From: Snodgrassella alvi
Lineage (GTDB): Bacteria > Pseudomonadota > Gammaproteobacteria > Burkholderiales > Neisseriaceae
DNA length: 64,000 nucleotides
Assembly (NCBI RefSeq): GCF_002777855.1
Contig: NZ_MEIK01000029.1
Span: forward strand, 124,001 to 188,000
Reading direction: 5' to 3'
In this document: positions 1-8,626 of the stretch, one piece after another
How the letters are laid out: each line of letters starts with the position of its first letter
Position numbering within the stretch: position 1 is the stretch's first letter
Translations under genes and position numbers: made by a program
The notes under the pieces: model-generated
What the model was told of the DNA's origin: nothing
The model's database searches: none
Seen by the model: the letters and a program-made list of their open reading frames with translations, nothing else

Positions 1-1183
1 GAGTGAGATTATTTCCGCCACCAGTCGCATCCCAGAATGTTCCTGAACTGATTGTGCCTTTTTTCGTTGAAATTATATATTTATTTTTTTTAAATGTAGG
101 AGCGGATATCAGTTTATGAAATTTTAATCTGTTATTTATGATAGCTTCATGTATTTCTTCGAATACCTTTTGTGGAACAGGATGGCGCCATGCAGCCCAA
201 ATTGATCCTAAAGTGTTTATAAATTTCTGTTTTTGTTTGATATTCATCAAAGCCCAGATTTTATGCATATAGGGTCTTGTGCTAACCAGTATATCCTGAC
301 AAGGAAGATTCCCTTCTTGGGCACGGTGCAGTAAAAATTCAAAATAATCTTGATGTTTCCCATGTTGTAAAAGATTCATGGCTTGTCTGAATTCTCCTAC
401 TACTTTTAATTGACCCATCTCTTTATTCAGTAAATGTATGAATGTGTTCAGTATATCTCCAGATTTTTTAGTGTTTATTATGATATTTTGCCAGGTTAAA
501 TATACAGGGTGATATTGGTTGCTGTTGCTTATGCAGGTAGGTAAATAACCTTTTCTTGAAAATAAGTTAATATCTTGATTTCCCTTACTATAAGCATATC
601 TAAAAGCATCTATTGCTGTTAGGCTAGTGCCAGCAATCAGGATTTTACCGTCAGTATCGTCATATTCTTTAAAATGACGGATAAATCCTTTTTGTGTCGA
701 AAATTGTGGAAAATTATCTGAAGATTTGGCACCTAGGCACATTACGACTGTTTTTGAATGTATAATTTGATGGTTGCTATCTTCAATAACAAATTTATCT
801 TTTGCTTTGGCTATGGAGGTAGCTGAGCTATGAAATTCTGTAATGTGAAGTGTATCAGCGGAATTTATTTGATGATAAAGCTGGGATAGAAACCGAGAAA
901 ATTGTAGTCTGGCTGGGTAGTTATCTGTAATAATTTTATTTTTTTTCAACCAGTGATAAAAGCTGTCAGGTTCATAGGATGAAACTGGCAATAAATTAGG
1001 AATGGTGTTAACTTTATGAATGCTGTCAGCATCGCCAAAAGCGTGGCCTGTGGCAAAGCTATTTAAAGGGTTCATTATAGCAATTTTAGGTTTATCTAGA
1101 TTAAGAGAATATATTTCATCTTGTATCTGCTTGATTAAACTAACTCCAGTCGCCCCAAATCCAACTATAGCTATGTCATACAT
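1..1183 (-). CDS. FAD/NAD(P)-binding oxidoreductase-like protein (partial)
   Basis: The reading frame is open from the ATG at 1183 to the left edge, so at least 394 residues are present and the C terminus is missing. The N terminus begins MYDIAIVGFGATG, a Rossmann dinucleotide-binding motif (GxGxxG type), and the last visible part contains DATGGG, a motif of the FAD/NAD(P)-binding family with an interrupted flavin domain (Pfam NAD_binding_9-like). GGAG five bases before the ATG supports the start. The substrate cannot be read from the sequence; such proteins are often flavin monooxygenase-like or act with secondary-metabolite or siderophore genes. The DNA is AT-rich compared with the glycan operon beyond it, suggesting an acquired segment. 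Family is fairly sure, function is not. Confidence 0.7.
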   Translation of the reverse strand, partial: MYDIAIVGFGATGVSLIKQIQDEIYSLNLDKPKIAIMNPLNSFATGHAFGDADSIHKVNTIPNLLPVSSYEPDSFYHWLKKNKIITDNYPARLQFSRFLSQLYHQINSADTLHITEFHSSATSIAKAKDKFVIEDSNHQIIHSKTVVMCLGAKSSDNFPQFSTQKGFIRHFKEYDDTDGKILIAGTSLTAIDAFRYAYSKGNQDINLFSRKGYLPTCISNSNQYHPVYLTWQNIIINTKKSGDILNTFIHLLNKEMGQLKVVGEFRQAMNLLQHGKHQDYFEFLLHRAQEGNLPCQDILVSTRPYMHKIWALMNIKQKQKFINTLGSIWAAWRHPVPQKVFEEIHEAIINNRLKFHKLISAPTFKKNKYIISTKKGTISSGTFWDATGGGNNLT

Positions 1184-1509
1184 AATTTCTCCAAAATAAA
1201 TTTGTTTTAATTTGATTGCTAAATATTTTAATAATTTTTGTATATTATTATTTTTAATAAAAAAATTCTATTTTTTCTGGTTCGGTACTCGATATTTGGT
1301 ATTTTATTTTAAAATTAATACTATACAAGCAATCAAAAATTGATAATTGTGTAATTATATGATTTTATGTATCAATTGATTATACGGATCATTATATAAA
1401 AATAGGTTTTAGCTTTATTTTTATGCTTTTTGTATTTAATTTGTTTTTGGTCTGTTGAGTTATGCCTGTTTGCAAACAAATTGCACTATTTTACTTCTGA
1501 GCTGGAATG
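1184..1509. other. AT-rich gene-free stretch
   Basis: This stretch is very AT-rich and has runs of A and T. It must hold the promoter of the leftward flavoprotein, but no clear promoter boxes, hairpin or RNA gene could be picked out. Confidence 0.4.
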
Positions 1510-1749
1510 CTACCAATTTACTACTTCGATTCTTTTATATAATTTAATGCCTTCTTTTACTTGATGCTTCACTAATAACACCCTTCTGCCTGAAATGAAA
1601 TTTGAGGAATATTCTTGTTTTAGTACATCTAAATTATTAATATTTTTTGCAACACCAATTACCAAATCACCTCGAGCCAGAGCAGATTTTGCCAAGCGCA
1701 ACCCAAGCCACGAGATGCTCCTGTAATCAACTATACTTTTTTAATCAAA
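1510..1749 (-). pseudogene. Short-chain dehydrogenase remnant
   Basis: Read leftward from about 1749, the frame gives IKKV, a TAG stop, then LITGASRGLG, the TGxxxGxG cofactor-binding motif of short-chain dehydrogenases. A one-base loss then shifts the frame, and the next frame continues with RLAKSALARGDLVIGVAKN, the expected next helix and strand. Similarity fades after about 40 further residues and a stop follows at 1510. The gene therefore carries a nonsense codon, a frameshift and a truncation of most of a roughly 250-residue enzyme. An open 63-codon frame in this segment (1510-1701) is only the tail of this remnant and is unlikely to be a gene. Confidence 0.7.
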
Positions 1750-1814
1750 TGAATTCATCATAAATAATGGCTACATAATGAATCCCCCATTGTTTTAATT
1801 TCTTAAGATAATTT

Positions 1815-2195
1815 TTATTCAAACTTTGAAGTGTCGGTAGCACAAACACGAAGTCGATGACCATCTGGATCATTTCCTACAAATGTGTATCCGAAATCGA
1901 GCATTTGTGGTTCAAGTTCAATTTTGACGTTTAATTCCTTCCATATCGAATAAATTTCATCTACATCATTTTTTGTTACATCATTAAATGACAACTCAAA
2001 ACCACCGTAATGATTGGGTGCCTTTGGCGTTATTTTATCAGCCTCTTGTAGCCCTAAAATAAAATTATCTTTCAATAAAAATACAGCGAAGCCAGGATAA
2101 GTATTAATAGGAGGACGCCCTAGTATTTTTGTGTAAAATTCTGTACTAATATCAACATTTTTAACATAAACAATGACGCTATTAGGTTTAAACAT
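1815..2195 (-). CDS. VOC-family (glyoxalase/bleomycin-resistance fold) protein
   Basis: This 126-residue protein begins MFKPNSVIVYVKNVDIS and then shows the FYxKILGRPP segment and, near the end, GYTFVGNDPDGHRLRVC, which are typical of single-module vicinal-oxygen-chelate proteins. Such proteins bind a metal or a small hydrophobic ligand as dimers; they include glyoxalase I, dioxygenases and bleomycin or fosfomycin resistance proteins. Nothing identifies the ligand here. The ATG is preceded by AAGGAAAC at a good distance. It stands alone between a decayed dehydrogenase and the glycan operon, in the same AT-rich accessory DNA. The family call is secure; a resistance role would be speculation. 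Confidence 0.75.
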   Translation of the reverse strand: MFKPNSVIVYVKNVDISTEFYTKILGRPPINTYPGFAVFLLKDNFILGLQEADKITPKAPNHYGGFELSFNDVTKNDVDEIYSIWKELNVKIELEPQMLDFGYTFVGNDPDGHRLRVCATDTSKFE

Positions 2196-2288
2196 TTTTT
2201 GTTTCCTTTTGGTGATAAAAATTAATTTTCTTAATTTTGATTATCTAGAATATAAAGTTGATGGATGGCATTTTTATATTTTGTTTGA

Positions 2289-3527
2289 TCAACGAGCTCC
2301 GAAGCCGGTGAGCATGGTTTTGAGGGTTTTAAAGAAGATAAGGATGTCGAGGGAAAAGGAAAAGTGCTTGATGTAGTAAAAATCATGCTCGATTTTTATT
2401 TGGGTTTGTTCGGTGTCGGCGGCATAGCCCTGTGTGACCTGAGCCCAGCCGGAGATGCCAGGTTTGACGATGTGGCGGTAGTCGTAAAAGGGAATTTCTT
2501 GAATAAACCGGTCGACAAATATTTTTTGTTCGGGACGGGGGCCGATGAGGCTCATGTCGCCTTTGAGAATGTTCCAGAACTGGGGCAATTCGTCGATGCG
2601 GGTTTTGCGGATGATATGGCCGATGCGGGTAACGCGGCTATCGCCTAGTTGCGCCATCTGGGCACCATTTTTTTCGGAATCGCTGCACATGCTGCGGAAT
2701 TTGTATATGCAGAATTCATGGCCGCCGCGGCCGACACGGTTTTGCCGAAAGAGAACGCTACCGGGGCTTTCAAGTTTGATGGCGATGGCTGTGACAAGCA
2801 TTACTGGTAAGGTAATGGGACAAGACAAAAGAATAAGTAGGATATCGGCTAAGCGTTTTATCAGTACATAGGTTGGTGAGGGTAGGAGTGAACCTAGGTC
2901 GTTTTCGTACAGATGATGAATTTTAACGCGGCCGGTGAGGAATTCTTCTACTTGGCGAATATTGTATACGGGCATGCCGGCGAGGGTCTGGCTGGCGAGA
3001 AATTTTTGCCAATGGTGGTCAAGCTCGGGTTCGTGCAAGTCAGCTACGATGCCGTTGATATTTGTGGCTACGGGGAGATCAGGGCTGGTGAGTTTGATCC
3101 AGTTAACGTTGGGTAGCTGATCTGCGTTAATGGCGCGGCCGTAGGGTAAATAGGCATAGGTGGTGATAAATTTGTTGCGGTAGTAGATGTAGGCGATGCA
3201 CAGGAAGAGGGATAGGCAGCCGGCCATGAATAGGAACCATACGGTGTAGGGCAGGTTGAAGAATTTGGCTGCCATCCACATGCCGAAAAACCAGAAGAAG
3301 GTATGTGGCAGGGCGATAACGGCGGATTTGCGGCCGGGAAAGTTGCTGAATACGGACAGAGATTTTGTGTTGAGTAGGTGGGCGATGCCGGCAAGGATGA
3401 TGCTGGTAATGAAAGCGGCTCGGCCTTGTGAGAAGCCTTTGATGGGCTCCATGATGGCCAGAGGGAGTAGCATGACCAGCAGGGAACCGAAAAAGAGGCG
3501 GCTTTTATAGGACAGTAAACTTCGCAT
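2289..3527 (-). CDS. Undecaprenyl-phosphate sugar-1-phosphate transferase (WbaP/PglC type)
   Basis: Predicted to start glycan assembly by moving a sugar-1-phosphate from a nucleotide sugar to undecaprenyl phosphate at the inner membrane. The 412-residue protein has about four membrane segments in the first 130 residues, a cytoplasmic middle part, and then the bacterial sugar transferase domain. This opens with KRLADILLILLSCP (a re-entrant membrane helix) and continues with FRQNRVGRGG, YKFRSM, RKTRIDELPQFWNILKGDMS, IGPRPE and PGISGWAQV. The DE of RIDELPQ is the catalytic pair of the family. Full length for the WbaP-like class. It is the last gene of the leftward operon, ten bases after the GT2 gene. 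The sugar is unknown. Confidence 0.9.
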   Translation of the reverse strand: MRSLLSYKSRLFFGSLLVMLLPLAIMEPIKGFSQGRAAFITSIILAGIAHLLNTKSLSVFSNFPGRKSAVIALPHTFFWFFGMWMAAKFFNLPYTVWFLFMAGCLSLFLCIAYIYYRNKFITTYAYLPYGRAINADQLPNVNWIKLTSPDLPVATNINGIVADLHEPELDHHWQKFLASQTLAGMPVYNIRQVEEFLTGRVKIHHLYENDLGSLLPSPTYVLIKRLADILLILLSCPITLPVMLVTAIAIKLESPGSVLFRQNRVGRGGHEFCIYKFRSMCSDSEKNGAQMAQLGDSRVTRIGHIIRKTRIDELPQFWNILKGDMSLIGPRPEQKIFVDRFIQEIPFYDYRHIVKPGISGWAQVTQGYAADTEQTQIKIEHDFYYIKHFSFSLDILIFFKTLKTMLTGFGAR

Positions 3528-3537
3528 GATAGTGGGT

Positions 3538-4359
3538 TTATTTATTCAGGCGCAAATGTTGGTAGAGGTGGGTGAGCATGCTGGTAGGCAATAGGCGGCT
3601 ACTGCCGCGCAGGGCAAAACAGCTGAGTGCTGGCAGTAAGGGCTGGCTGCGGAGGCGGCGTTTAAGGCGCAGCAATTGCCATTCGCTGCTGAGGTAGCTC
3701 AGTCCGCGCCGGCGTGCATGCATGTTGTGGCCAGCACGGGCGTAAACGAGGATTTCAGGTAGGTTGGCAGTCTGATAGCCGGCGGCAAGCAAGCGTAGCC
3801 ACAGGTTGTAGTCTTCCATCCACTGGTGGTGCTGGTAGCCGCCTACGGCAAGTACGGCGCTTTTGCGGTAGGCAACAGCCATGTGGTTAATGGGGTTTCG
3901 CCATTGGGCATAGTGTCTGATGGCATTGTTGCTAAGGGGTACCTGCCGCACGGTGCTGGTGTGTTCAGGGGTGGTGTTGAATTCTGCTATCTGGCCGCTG
4001 AAGAAGGCGATATCGGGGTGCTGTTGGATGTATGCCCACTGGCGGGCAAAGCGCTCGGGTGCACAGATGTCGTCCGTATCCATGCGCATAATCCATTCAT
4101 GCCGGCAGTATTTGAGGCCGGCATTGAGGGCGTGGCCAAGGCCAACATGCTGAGGCAGCGGGATGATGTGCAGGGGCAGGCGGGTTTGGTATTGGCTGAG
4201 TACCTGTTGCAGGTTGCTGCCGATGGGGCCGTCGAGTACGACGATGATTTCTTCTGCCTGTATGCTCTGCGTGCACAGGCTGTCGAAACAGGCACTGAGC
4301 CAGTGTGGCTGTTCCTGTGCATACAGTGAGAGCAAAACGGAAAAGGGTTGCGTATTCAT
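3538..4359 (-). CDS. Family 2 glycosyltransferase
   Basis: This 273-residue GT-A fold enzyme probably adds one sugar of the lipid-linked glycan. The N terminus FSVLLSLYAQEQPHWLSAC is the usual first strand and helix; VVLDGP and MRMDTDDI carry the acidic nucleotide-sugar and metal sites, the latter being the DxD motif; WMEDYNLWLRLLAAG supplies the late acidic catalytic region. The pattern resembles AmsE/WaaV-like capsule or exopolysaccharide transferases. It lies 164 bases after the Stealth gene and ten bases before the sugar-phosphate transferase. Donor and acceptor are unknown. Confidence 0.88.
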   Translation of the reverse strand: MNTQPFSVLLSLYAQEQPHWLSACFDSLCTQSIQAEEIIVVLDGPIGSNLQQVLSQYQTRLPLHIIPLPQHVGLGHALNAGLKYCRHEWIMRMDTDDICAPERFARQWAYIQQHPDIAFFSGQIAEFNTTPEHTSTVRQVPLSNNAIRHYAQWRNPINHMAVAYRKSAVLAVGGYQHHQWMEDYNLWLRLLAAGYQTANLPEILVYARAGHNMHARRRGLSYLSSEWQLLRLKRRLRSQPLLPALSCFALRGSSRLLPTSMLTHLYQHLRLNK

Positions 4360-4469
4360 TGGCTTGGCAGCAGTGGCAGGTATGCCGGTGGTTTGTCAAG
4401 ATTTGTTTATTATATCGCAACAATGTTGTCTGGTGACTGCTGCCTGCTGGGTGCTGTGGGGTTGTGCTG

Positions 4470-4496
4470 AAAAATCAAGGATTGGTATTGATTTTT
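4470..4496 (-). terminator. Weak AT-only hairpin with T-run inside the glycan operon
   Basis: AAAAATCAA (4470-4478) pairs with TTGATTTTT (4488-4496) around a nine-base loop. Read leftward it ends in a run of five Ts. It sits in the only sizeable gap of the operon and might thin transcription of the last two genes, but the stem has only two G-C pairs. Confidence 0.3.
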
Positions 4497-4523
4497 TTAC
4501 ATTTGTGTCTGTTACAGCTGGGT

Positions 4524-5588
4524 CTAGCTATTGTTCAGTTCGAATGACGCCGGATTGGGGAGGTGGTGCTGGTAGAAGGTGTGCTGCGCGTGGATAAGCT
4601 GAGCTACTTCGTTGCTGTTTGGGCTGGTGCAGGTGTCGTTGAGGCAGACAAAGCGGATTTCGGGATGCTGATTCAAGTGGTCGATGGCATGGTTAAGGTC
4701 GGCAAGATTGCTGATGTTGCGTACGTACCCATCGTTATATTTGTGCGGGATGAAAGCACCGCTGGCCAGTTGCCAGTAACGGTTGAGGTAGATAGTGAGG
4801 TCGTTTGGAGCACGGAAGCGGTTGGCCGTGCTGGCCAGAATTTCGGGGGCGAAGTGCTGGTAGACTTCTTGCAGGGTATGGCGGGTATAGGGCTGGGGTA
4901 GATGCCAGTGAGCAAACCAGAAGTAATGACGGTAAAAATATTTGAGCAGGATGTTGCTAATTTTTTCACGCAGGCTGTAGCTGCTGGCGAAAAGCTGTTG
5001 TTTGCTGAGGCTGGCTGGCTGAAATTTACGGTTGATGAGGCGGATGTTGTTGTTGAGGGCATCTACCCAGCTGTTTTGGCCACGCAGACGGCTGAAGAGG
5101 GTTCCGCGCTTGAGCCAGCCATGGCAAAGGAAGTCGACGGGCAGGCCATATTGAAATAGGCGCTCGCGCGGGGTGGGACGAAGGATGACAGTGTCGTCAT
5201 TGAGGTAGACGAAGTGCTCGCTCAGGCCCTTGAGATTGACCAGATTCATCTCGATGGCGGATGAGTTGAATACGGGCAGGTGCCGGGGTCTGATAAAAAG
5301 CTGCTGATGGCTGACGATTTCAATTTTCGGGTGGTTGGTTTGTAGCCAGTGTGGGCGCTGGTTGGCGGTAATCAGATAGATTTTGTGATACCACGGGCAG
5401 TTTTGCTCGATGGAACGTAAAACGTAGCGCAAGGTGCCGAAATCTTGATAGCGGTTGTTGCTGATGGCGTCGCTGTGCCCCTGATGCTGTGGCAGCCAGC
5501 GGTTTTTTTCGGCCAGCCATGCGGGATCGCCGCCATCTACCCAAGGCAGGACAAAGTCAATAGGGGTATGGTCTGAGCTGGTATTCAT
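4524..5588 (-). CDS. Stealth-family sugar-phosphate transferase
   Basis: Proteins of this family join sugars through phosphodiester bonds, as in the capsules of meningococcal groups A and X, and are related to eukaryotic GlcNAc-1-phosphotransferase. Conserved region 1 is visible as DFVLPWVDGGDPAW near residue 12, region 2 as FGTLRYVLRSIEQNCPW and IYLITANQRPHWL, and the middle acidic region as HFVYLNDDTVILRPT. A later conserved part holds APNDLTIYLNRYW. The length of 354 residues is usual. The start overlaps the stop of the upstream glycosyltransferase by four bases, so translation is probably coupled. This predicts that the glycan contains a phosphodiester; the sugar is not determined. Confidence 0.88.
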   Translation of the reverse strand: MNTSSDHTPIDFVLPWVDGGDPAWLAEKNRWLPQHQGHSDAISNNRYQDFGTLRYVLRSIEQNCPWYHKIYLITANQRPHWLQTNHPKIEIVSHQQLFIRPRHLPVFNSSAIEMNLVNLKGLSEHFVYLNDDTVILRPTPRERLFQYGLPVDFLCHGWLKRGTLFSRLRGQNSWVDALNNNIRLINRKFQPASLSKQQLFASSYSLREKISNILLKYFYRHYFWFAHWHLPQPYTRHTLQEVYQHFAPEILASTANRFRAPNDLTIYLNRYWQLASGAFIPHKYNDGYVRNISNLADLNHAIDHLNQHPEIRFVCLNDTCTSPNSNEVAQLIHAQHTFYQHHLPNPASFELNNS

Positions 5589-6340
5589 CGAAGTTTCCGT
5601 TTGAGCAGGGCGATGAGTTTTTGACTGTTGCTGGCGCCGAGGGTGGTGCGCAGTAGATTGAGTAGAAGGCGTTTGATCTGGTCGGTGTGTTTGCTGTCGC
5701 TTAGCCAGCTGCCATCGTAGTGATGGATACAGACTGTGTTGCTGGTGCGGTTTAGTTCATGGGTATAGGCGTTTTTGGCCATGAAGTAGTCGCTGGGATA
5801 GACGCAGACGTAGTCTGGAATTTCCTGCATCTGGTTGTTGAGGATGATGCCGTGCTGCTGGTATAGCTGTTTGAATATTTGGTTGATGGTGATGAGCTGC
5901 TGTGGGTTGAATTCGAGCTGCTGGTATTGTTGCCAGATGTCGTGCATCAAGGCGCTGCCGGCCTCACATCCCATTACGCCGGCCTGCGGGTTGCAGGTGA
6001 GCTGGCGGGTGTAGGGATTCATGCCTTGTTCGAAGCCGGTGAAGCAGTGGTGATGTAGGAAGGGGTCGAATGAGGCAACCATTTGGACGTCGGTATCCAG
6101 ATAGATACCACCTTGCTGATACAGTGCCTGAATGCGGCACACGTCGGCGACGAAAGCGTATTTGCCGGCGGCATAGGCAGTGCGTGCGTAGGGATTGGCC
6201 TGATAGTCAAAGTTTTGTTCGTTCCACAGCTGGAGCTTGTAGTCGGGCAGATACTGGCGCCAGCTGTGCAGATAGCGCTGGGTGGTGGTGGGTAATGGCT
6301 GTGGACCGAACCAGCAGTAGTGTATGAGTTTGGGTATCAT
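5585..6340 (-). CDS. DXD-type glycosyltransferase (GT32-like)
   Basis: This 251-residue protein begins MIPKLIHYCWFGPQPLP, the standard opening of OCH1/TcdA-like glycosyltransferases of capsule loci, and has AFVADVCRIQALYQQGGIY followed by LDTDVQ, the DxD metal and donor site. It should transfer a hexose or hexosamine in the cytoplasm to the growing lipid-linked glycan. Its ATG overlaps the flippase stop by four bases and its stop overlaps the Stealth start by four bases, so the three genes form one coupled unit. Specificity cannot be told from sequence. Confidence 0.87.
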   Translation of the reverse strand: MIPKLIHYCWFGPQPLPTTTQRYLHSWRQYLPDYKLQLWNEQNFDYQANPYARTAYAAGKYAFVADVCRIQALYQQGGIYLDTDVQMVASFDPFLHHHCFTGFEQGMNPYTRQLTCNPQAGVMGCEAGSALMHDIWQQYQQLEFNPQQLITINQIFKQLYQQHGIILNNQMQEIPDYVCVYPSDYFMAKNAYTHELNRTSNTVCIHHYDGSWLSDSKHTDQIKRLLLNLLRTTLGASNSQKLIALLKRKLR

Positions 6341-7812
6341 TGGACGGGCCGGCGGTAAATGAGCAATAGGAGGAAGCTGAAGGGTAAGGCTGCAATCAGG
6401 CCGGTGATGAGGCTCAGTTTAATCCAGTCGAGATAGTTGTGCACGCTGATGTTGCTAATGGGCTGCCAGCCGATGCTGATGGCTACGGCGATGGTGATGA
6501 ATATGACCAGCCATAATATGAGTGGACGGCTGAAGGACAGGGAGAGGATATGGCGGCAGCTGTAATGGAGCATTTCGGTGCTACGGTACAGAAATGAGAT
6601 GAGTGCGGCCAGTAGAATACCTGCGCTGCCCCATATCTGGATGAAACACAGGGAACAGGTGATGTTGATGCCGGCTTCAAGCAGGGCTTGTGGTTTGGTG
6701 GCTTTGTAGCGGCCGGCGGCCATGATGATGGTCATGGCTGGAATTCGGCTGTTTTCGATGATGCCGACAAATAGAAATAGGATGGCAAGTAGGGGCTGGT
6801 GGTAATTGGCATCGGTCATGTTGTGGGTGTAAAGCTGTATGAACGGTGCCAGCAGTAGGCCAGTGCAGGTGTAGACCCAGCCGAGAAAACACATGAAGAG
6901 GCGATTGTAGCGGCAGAAGTTGTGGCGGGTCTGTGCGGGATTGGTGCTGAGGCTATGGCCGAATATGGCCTGCATGCCTTGTGACAAGGATTGCAATGCC
7001 ATTTTGATGGCGCCGAAAATGAGGGCATAAACGGCGTAAATACTGGCGTCTTTTAGGGACAGGAATAGTGAAATGAGTACCAGTGGCGAGCTGAAGATAA
7101 GCAGGCCGGTGAGCTGATGGGTGAGGGCGTCCCAGGTTTGTTGCAGGTGGTAGGGATGGTGTTTGTCGTAGTGCTGGTTTAGGCCGGAGTAGTGATGGCG
7201 GACATAACGGCGGTAGAGGAGGAATTTTGCAGCTTGTATCAGGGTAGATGCTGTCTGTACGCTCAGGATGCTGTAACCGGCGCGTATGAGCCAGTAGCAG
7301 ACGGCGATGTTGGCGAGAATGCTGACTGCTTGTATACCGGAGATGATGTAGGTTTTCTGGTCTGCGGTAAGGAGGGCGCGGTAGCTGCCGAAAAAGAAGA
7401 AATCAAGGATGTTGGCGGCACCCATGACCAGTACGATGCAAAAGGTCAGGTTGGCACTGATTTCATGGCGGGTAAGCCATGCAAACAGGGTGGCCAGTAC
7501 TACTAGGGCGACGGCAAACAGGCTACCGGAAATCCGGTAAAAATGATGGGCTGCGGCGAGGATGCGGTTACGGAGCTGGTTGTCATGGGCAGTAAGTGCC
7601 TGATACAGGGCGACGATGGCGGCCGCACCGATGCCAGCTTCCAGCAAGGTGAGGTAGGCAATGAACTGTTTAACGGATGCGAGCATGCCGTTGGTGGCTG
7701 AGCCGTAAGTTACTACAATCAGGGGCGGCAGAATAAAGCCGCCCAATGCGGTGATCAGTTGCAGCAGGAGGTTGGCAGAGATGTTTTTCAGGATTACGGC
7801 ACGGGTGCTCAT
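6337..7812 (-). CDS. Polysaccharide/oligosaccharide flippase (Wzx/PglF-like)
   Basis: A 491-residue, strongly hydrophobic protein with about a dozen to fourteen membrane helices of the MOP superfamily. The N terminus RAVILKNISANLLLQLITA and the segment LPPLIVVTYGSATNGML match the first two helices of O-antigen/teichoic-acid type translocases. It should turn the undecaprenyl-linked glycan made by the following genes to the periplasmic face. It begins the glycan operon 25 bases after the SPOR gene, so the operon may be read through from the birA-coaX promoter. No Wzy polymerase follows, which favours a short glycan, as in protein O-glycosylation, or a polymerase elsewhere. Confidence 0.87.
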   Translation of the reverse strand: MSTRAVILKNISANLLLQLITALGGFILPPLIVVTYGSATNGMLASVKQFIAYLTLLEAGIGAAAIVALYQALTAHDNQLRNRILAAAHHFYRISGSLFAVALVVLATLFAWLTRHEISANLTFCIVLVMGAANILDFFFFGSYRALLTADQKTYIISGIQAVSILANIAVCYWLIRAGYSILSVQTASTLIQAAKFLLYRRYVRHHYSGLNQHYDKHHPYHLQQTWDALTHQLTGLLIFSSPLVLISLFLSLKDASIYAVYALIFGAIKMALQSLSQGMQAIFGHSLSTNPAQTRHNFCRYNRLFMCFLGWVYTCTGLLLAPFIQLYTHNMTDANYHQPLLAILFLFVGIIENSRIPAMTIIMAAGRYKATKPQALLEAGINITCSLCFIQIWGSAGILLAALISFLYRSTEMLHYSCRHILSLSFSRPLILWLVIFITIAVAISIGWQPISNISVHNYLDWIKLSLITGLIAALPFSFLLLLIYRRPVQ

Positions 7813-7837
7813 GAAGCCTCTAATGGATAGTGCCGGC

Positions 7838-8626
7838 TTAGTGACAGTTACCGCTGCGCTGCATGCGGCCGTAGCGGCCGGTAATGGCGTTGATGTCGTT
7901 CATGGCTGAGTTGTCTACGCCGCTGAATACAACGCGCATTTTGGCTATGCTTGTGGGGGTGTTGCCTGAATCACTGTCGCTACTGCCACCCAATGTGGTA
8001 ATGAAGGCATCACTGAATCCTTGCATTTTGGCGCGTGCCATCAATCCTTCCGCATCTTCCCTCCGGTTGAATACACCTAAGCTGACTCTGCCCTGATTGA
8101 TGCCATAGTCGAAGCCCTGCTCCTGAAGACGGGCACGAGTGGTGCTATCGCCACTGGATGAAAGCGCTACCATGTAACGGGTGGGTGCGGGTGTGGTACG
8201 GGTTCGAGCCGGTGCGTTTACTTGTTCTATGAAGCGGCTGGTGGTAAACGGCCAGTGGTTGAGCAAGCCTTTGATGCGGTGAAAGTCGTCTTCGGGGAGG
8301 GTAACGGTGGCGGTACAGGTGCTGGCTGGTGCAGCGGTAGTTTTGTCGGAGTTGTCGGCAGTGTCGCTTTTCTGTTTGCCGGCAGTGGTGGTTTCGGTCT
8401 TGCTGGCAGCTTTCGCAGCAGGTACAGCGCTACCGGCAGCGGCTGTTGTATCGGTAGCACGGCGCACGCTGATGTCGGGGCTGGCCGGTGCGATGGTATC
8501 AGTGGCTGCGCTGGTGGCGCCGGACGCAGCGGGAGAAGCTGAAATACCGTGTACCAGTTTGCCGGCTATCATGCTGCCGAAAACGATGATATTTAATGCT
8601 ACCAAGATTGCAAACAGCCATTTCAT
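7838..8626 (-). CDS. SPOR-domain inner-membrane protein
   Basis: The 262-residue protein has a membrane anchor at residues 3-22 (LFAILVALNIIVFGSMIAG), a long Ala/Thr/Ser-rich flexible linker to about residue 100, and a C-terminal part containing RYMVALSSSGDS, RLQEQGFDYGINQGRVSLG and FNRREDAEGLMARAKMQGF, the repeat pattern of SPOR domains. SPOR domains bind septal peptidoglycan lacking stem peptides. It overlaps the end of birA-coaX by four bases; the same neighbour pair is known in Neisseria. A role in cell division or envelope maintenance is inferred. Confidence 0.78.
   Translation of the reverse strand: MKWLFAILVALNIIVFGSMIAGKLVHGISASPAASGATSAATDTIAPASPDISVRRATDTTAAAGSAVPAAKAASKTETTTAGKQKSDTADNSDKTTAAPASTCTATVTLPEDDFHRIKGLLNHWPFTTSRFIEQVNAPARTRTTPAPTRYMVALSSSGDSTTRARLQEQGFDYGINQGRVSLGVFNRREDAEGLMARAKMQGFSDAFITTLGGSSDSDSGNTPTSIAKMRVVFSGVDNSAMNDINAITGRYGRMQRSGNCH

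Noticed and set aside
3826-4329. Long plus-strand frame of 167 codons
   Set aside because: It is the shadow of the GT2 gene, whose DxD and other motifs are clear on the minus strand.
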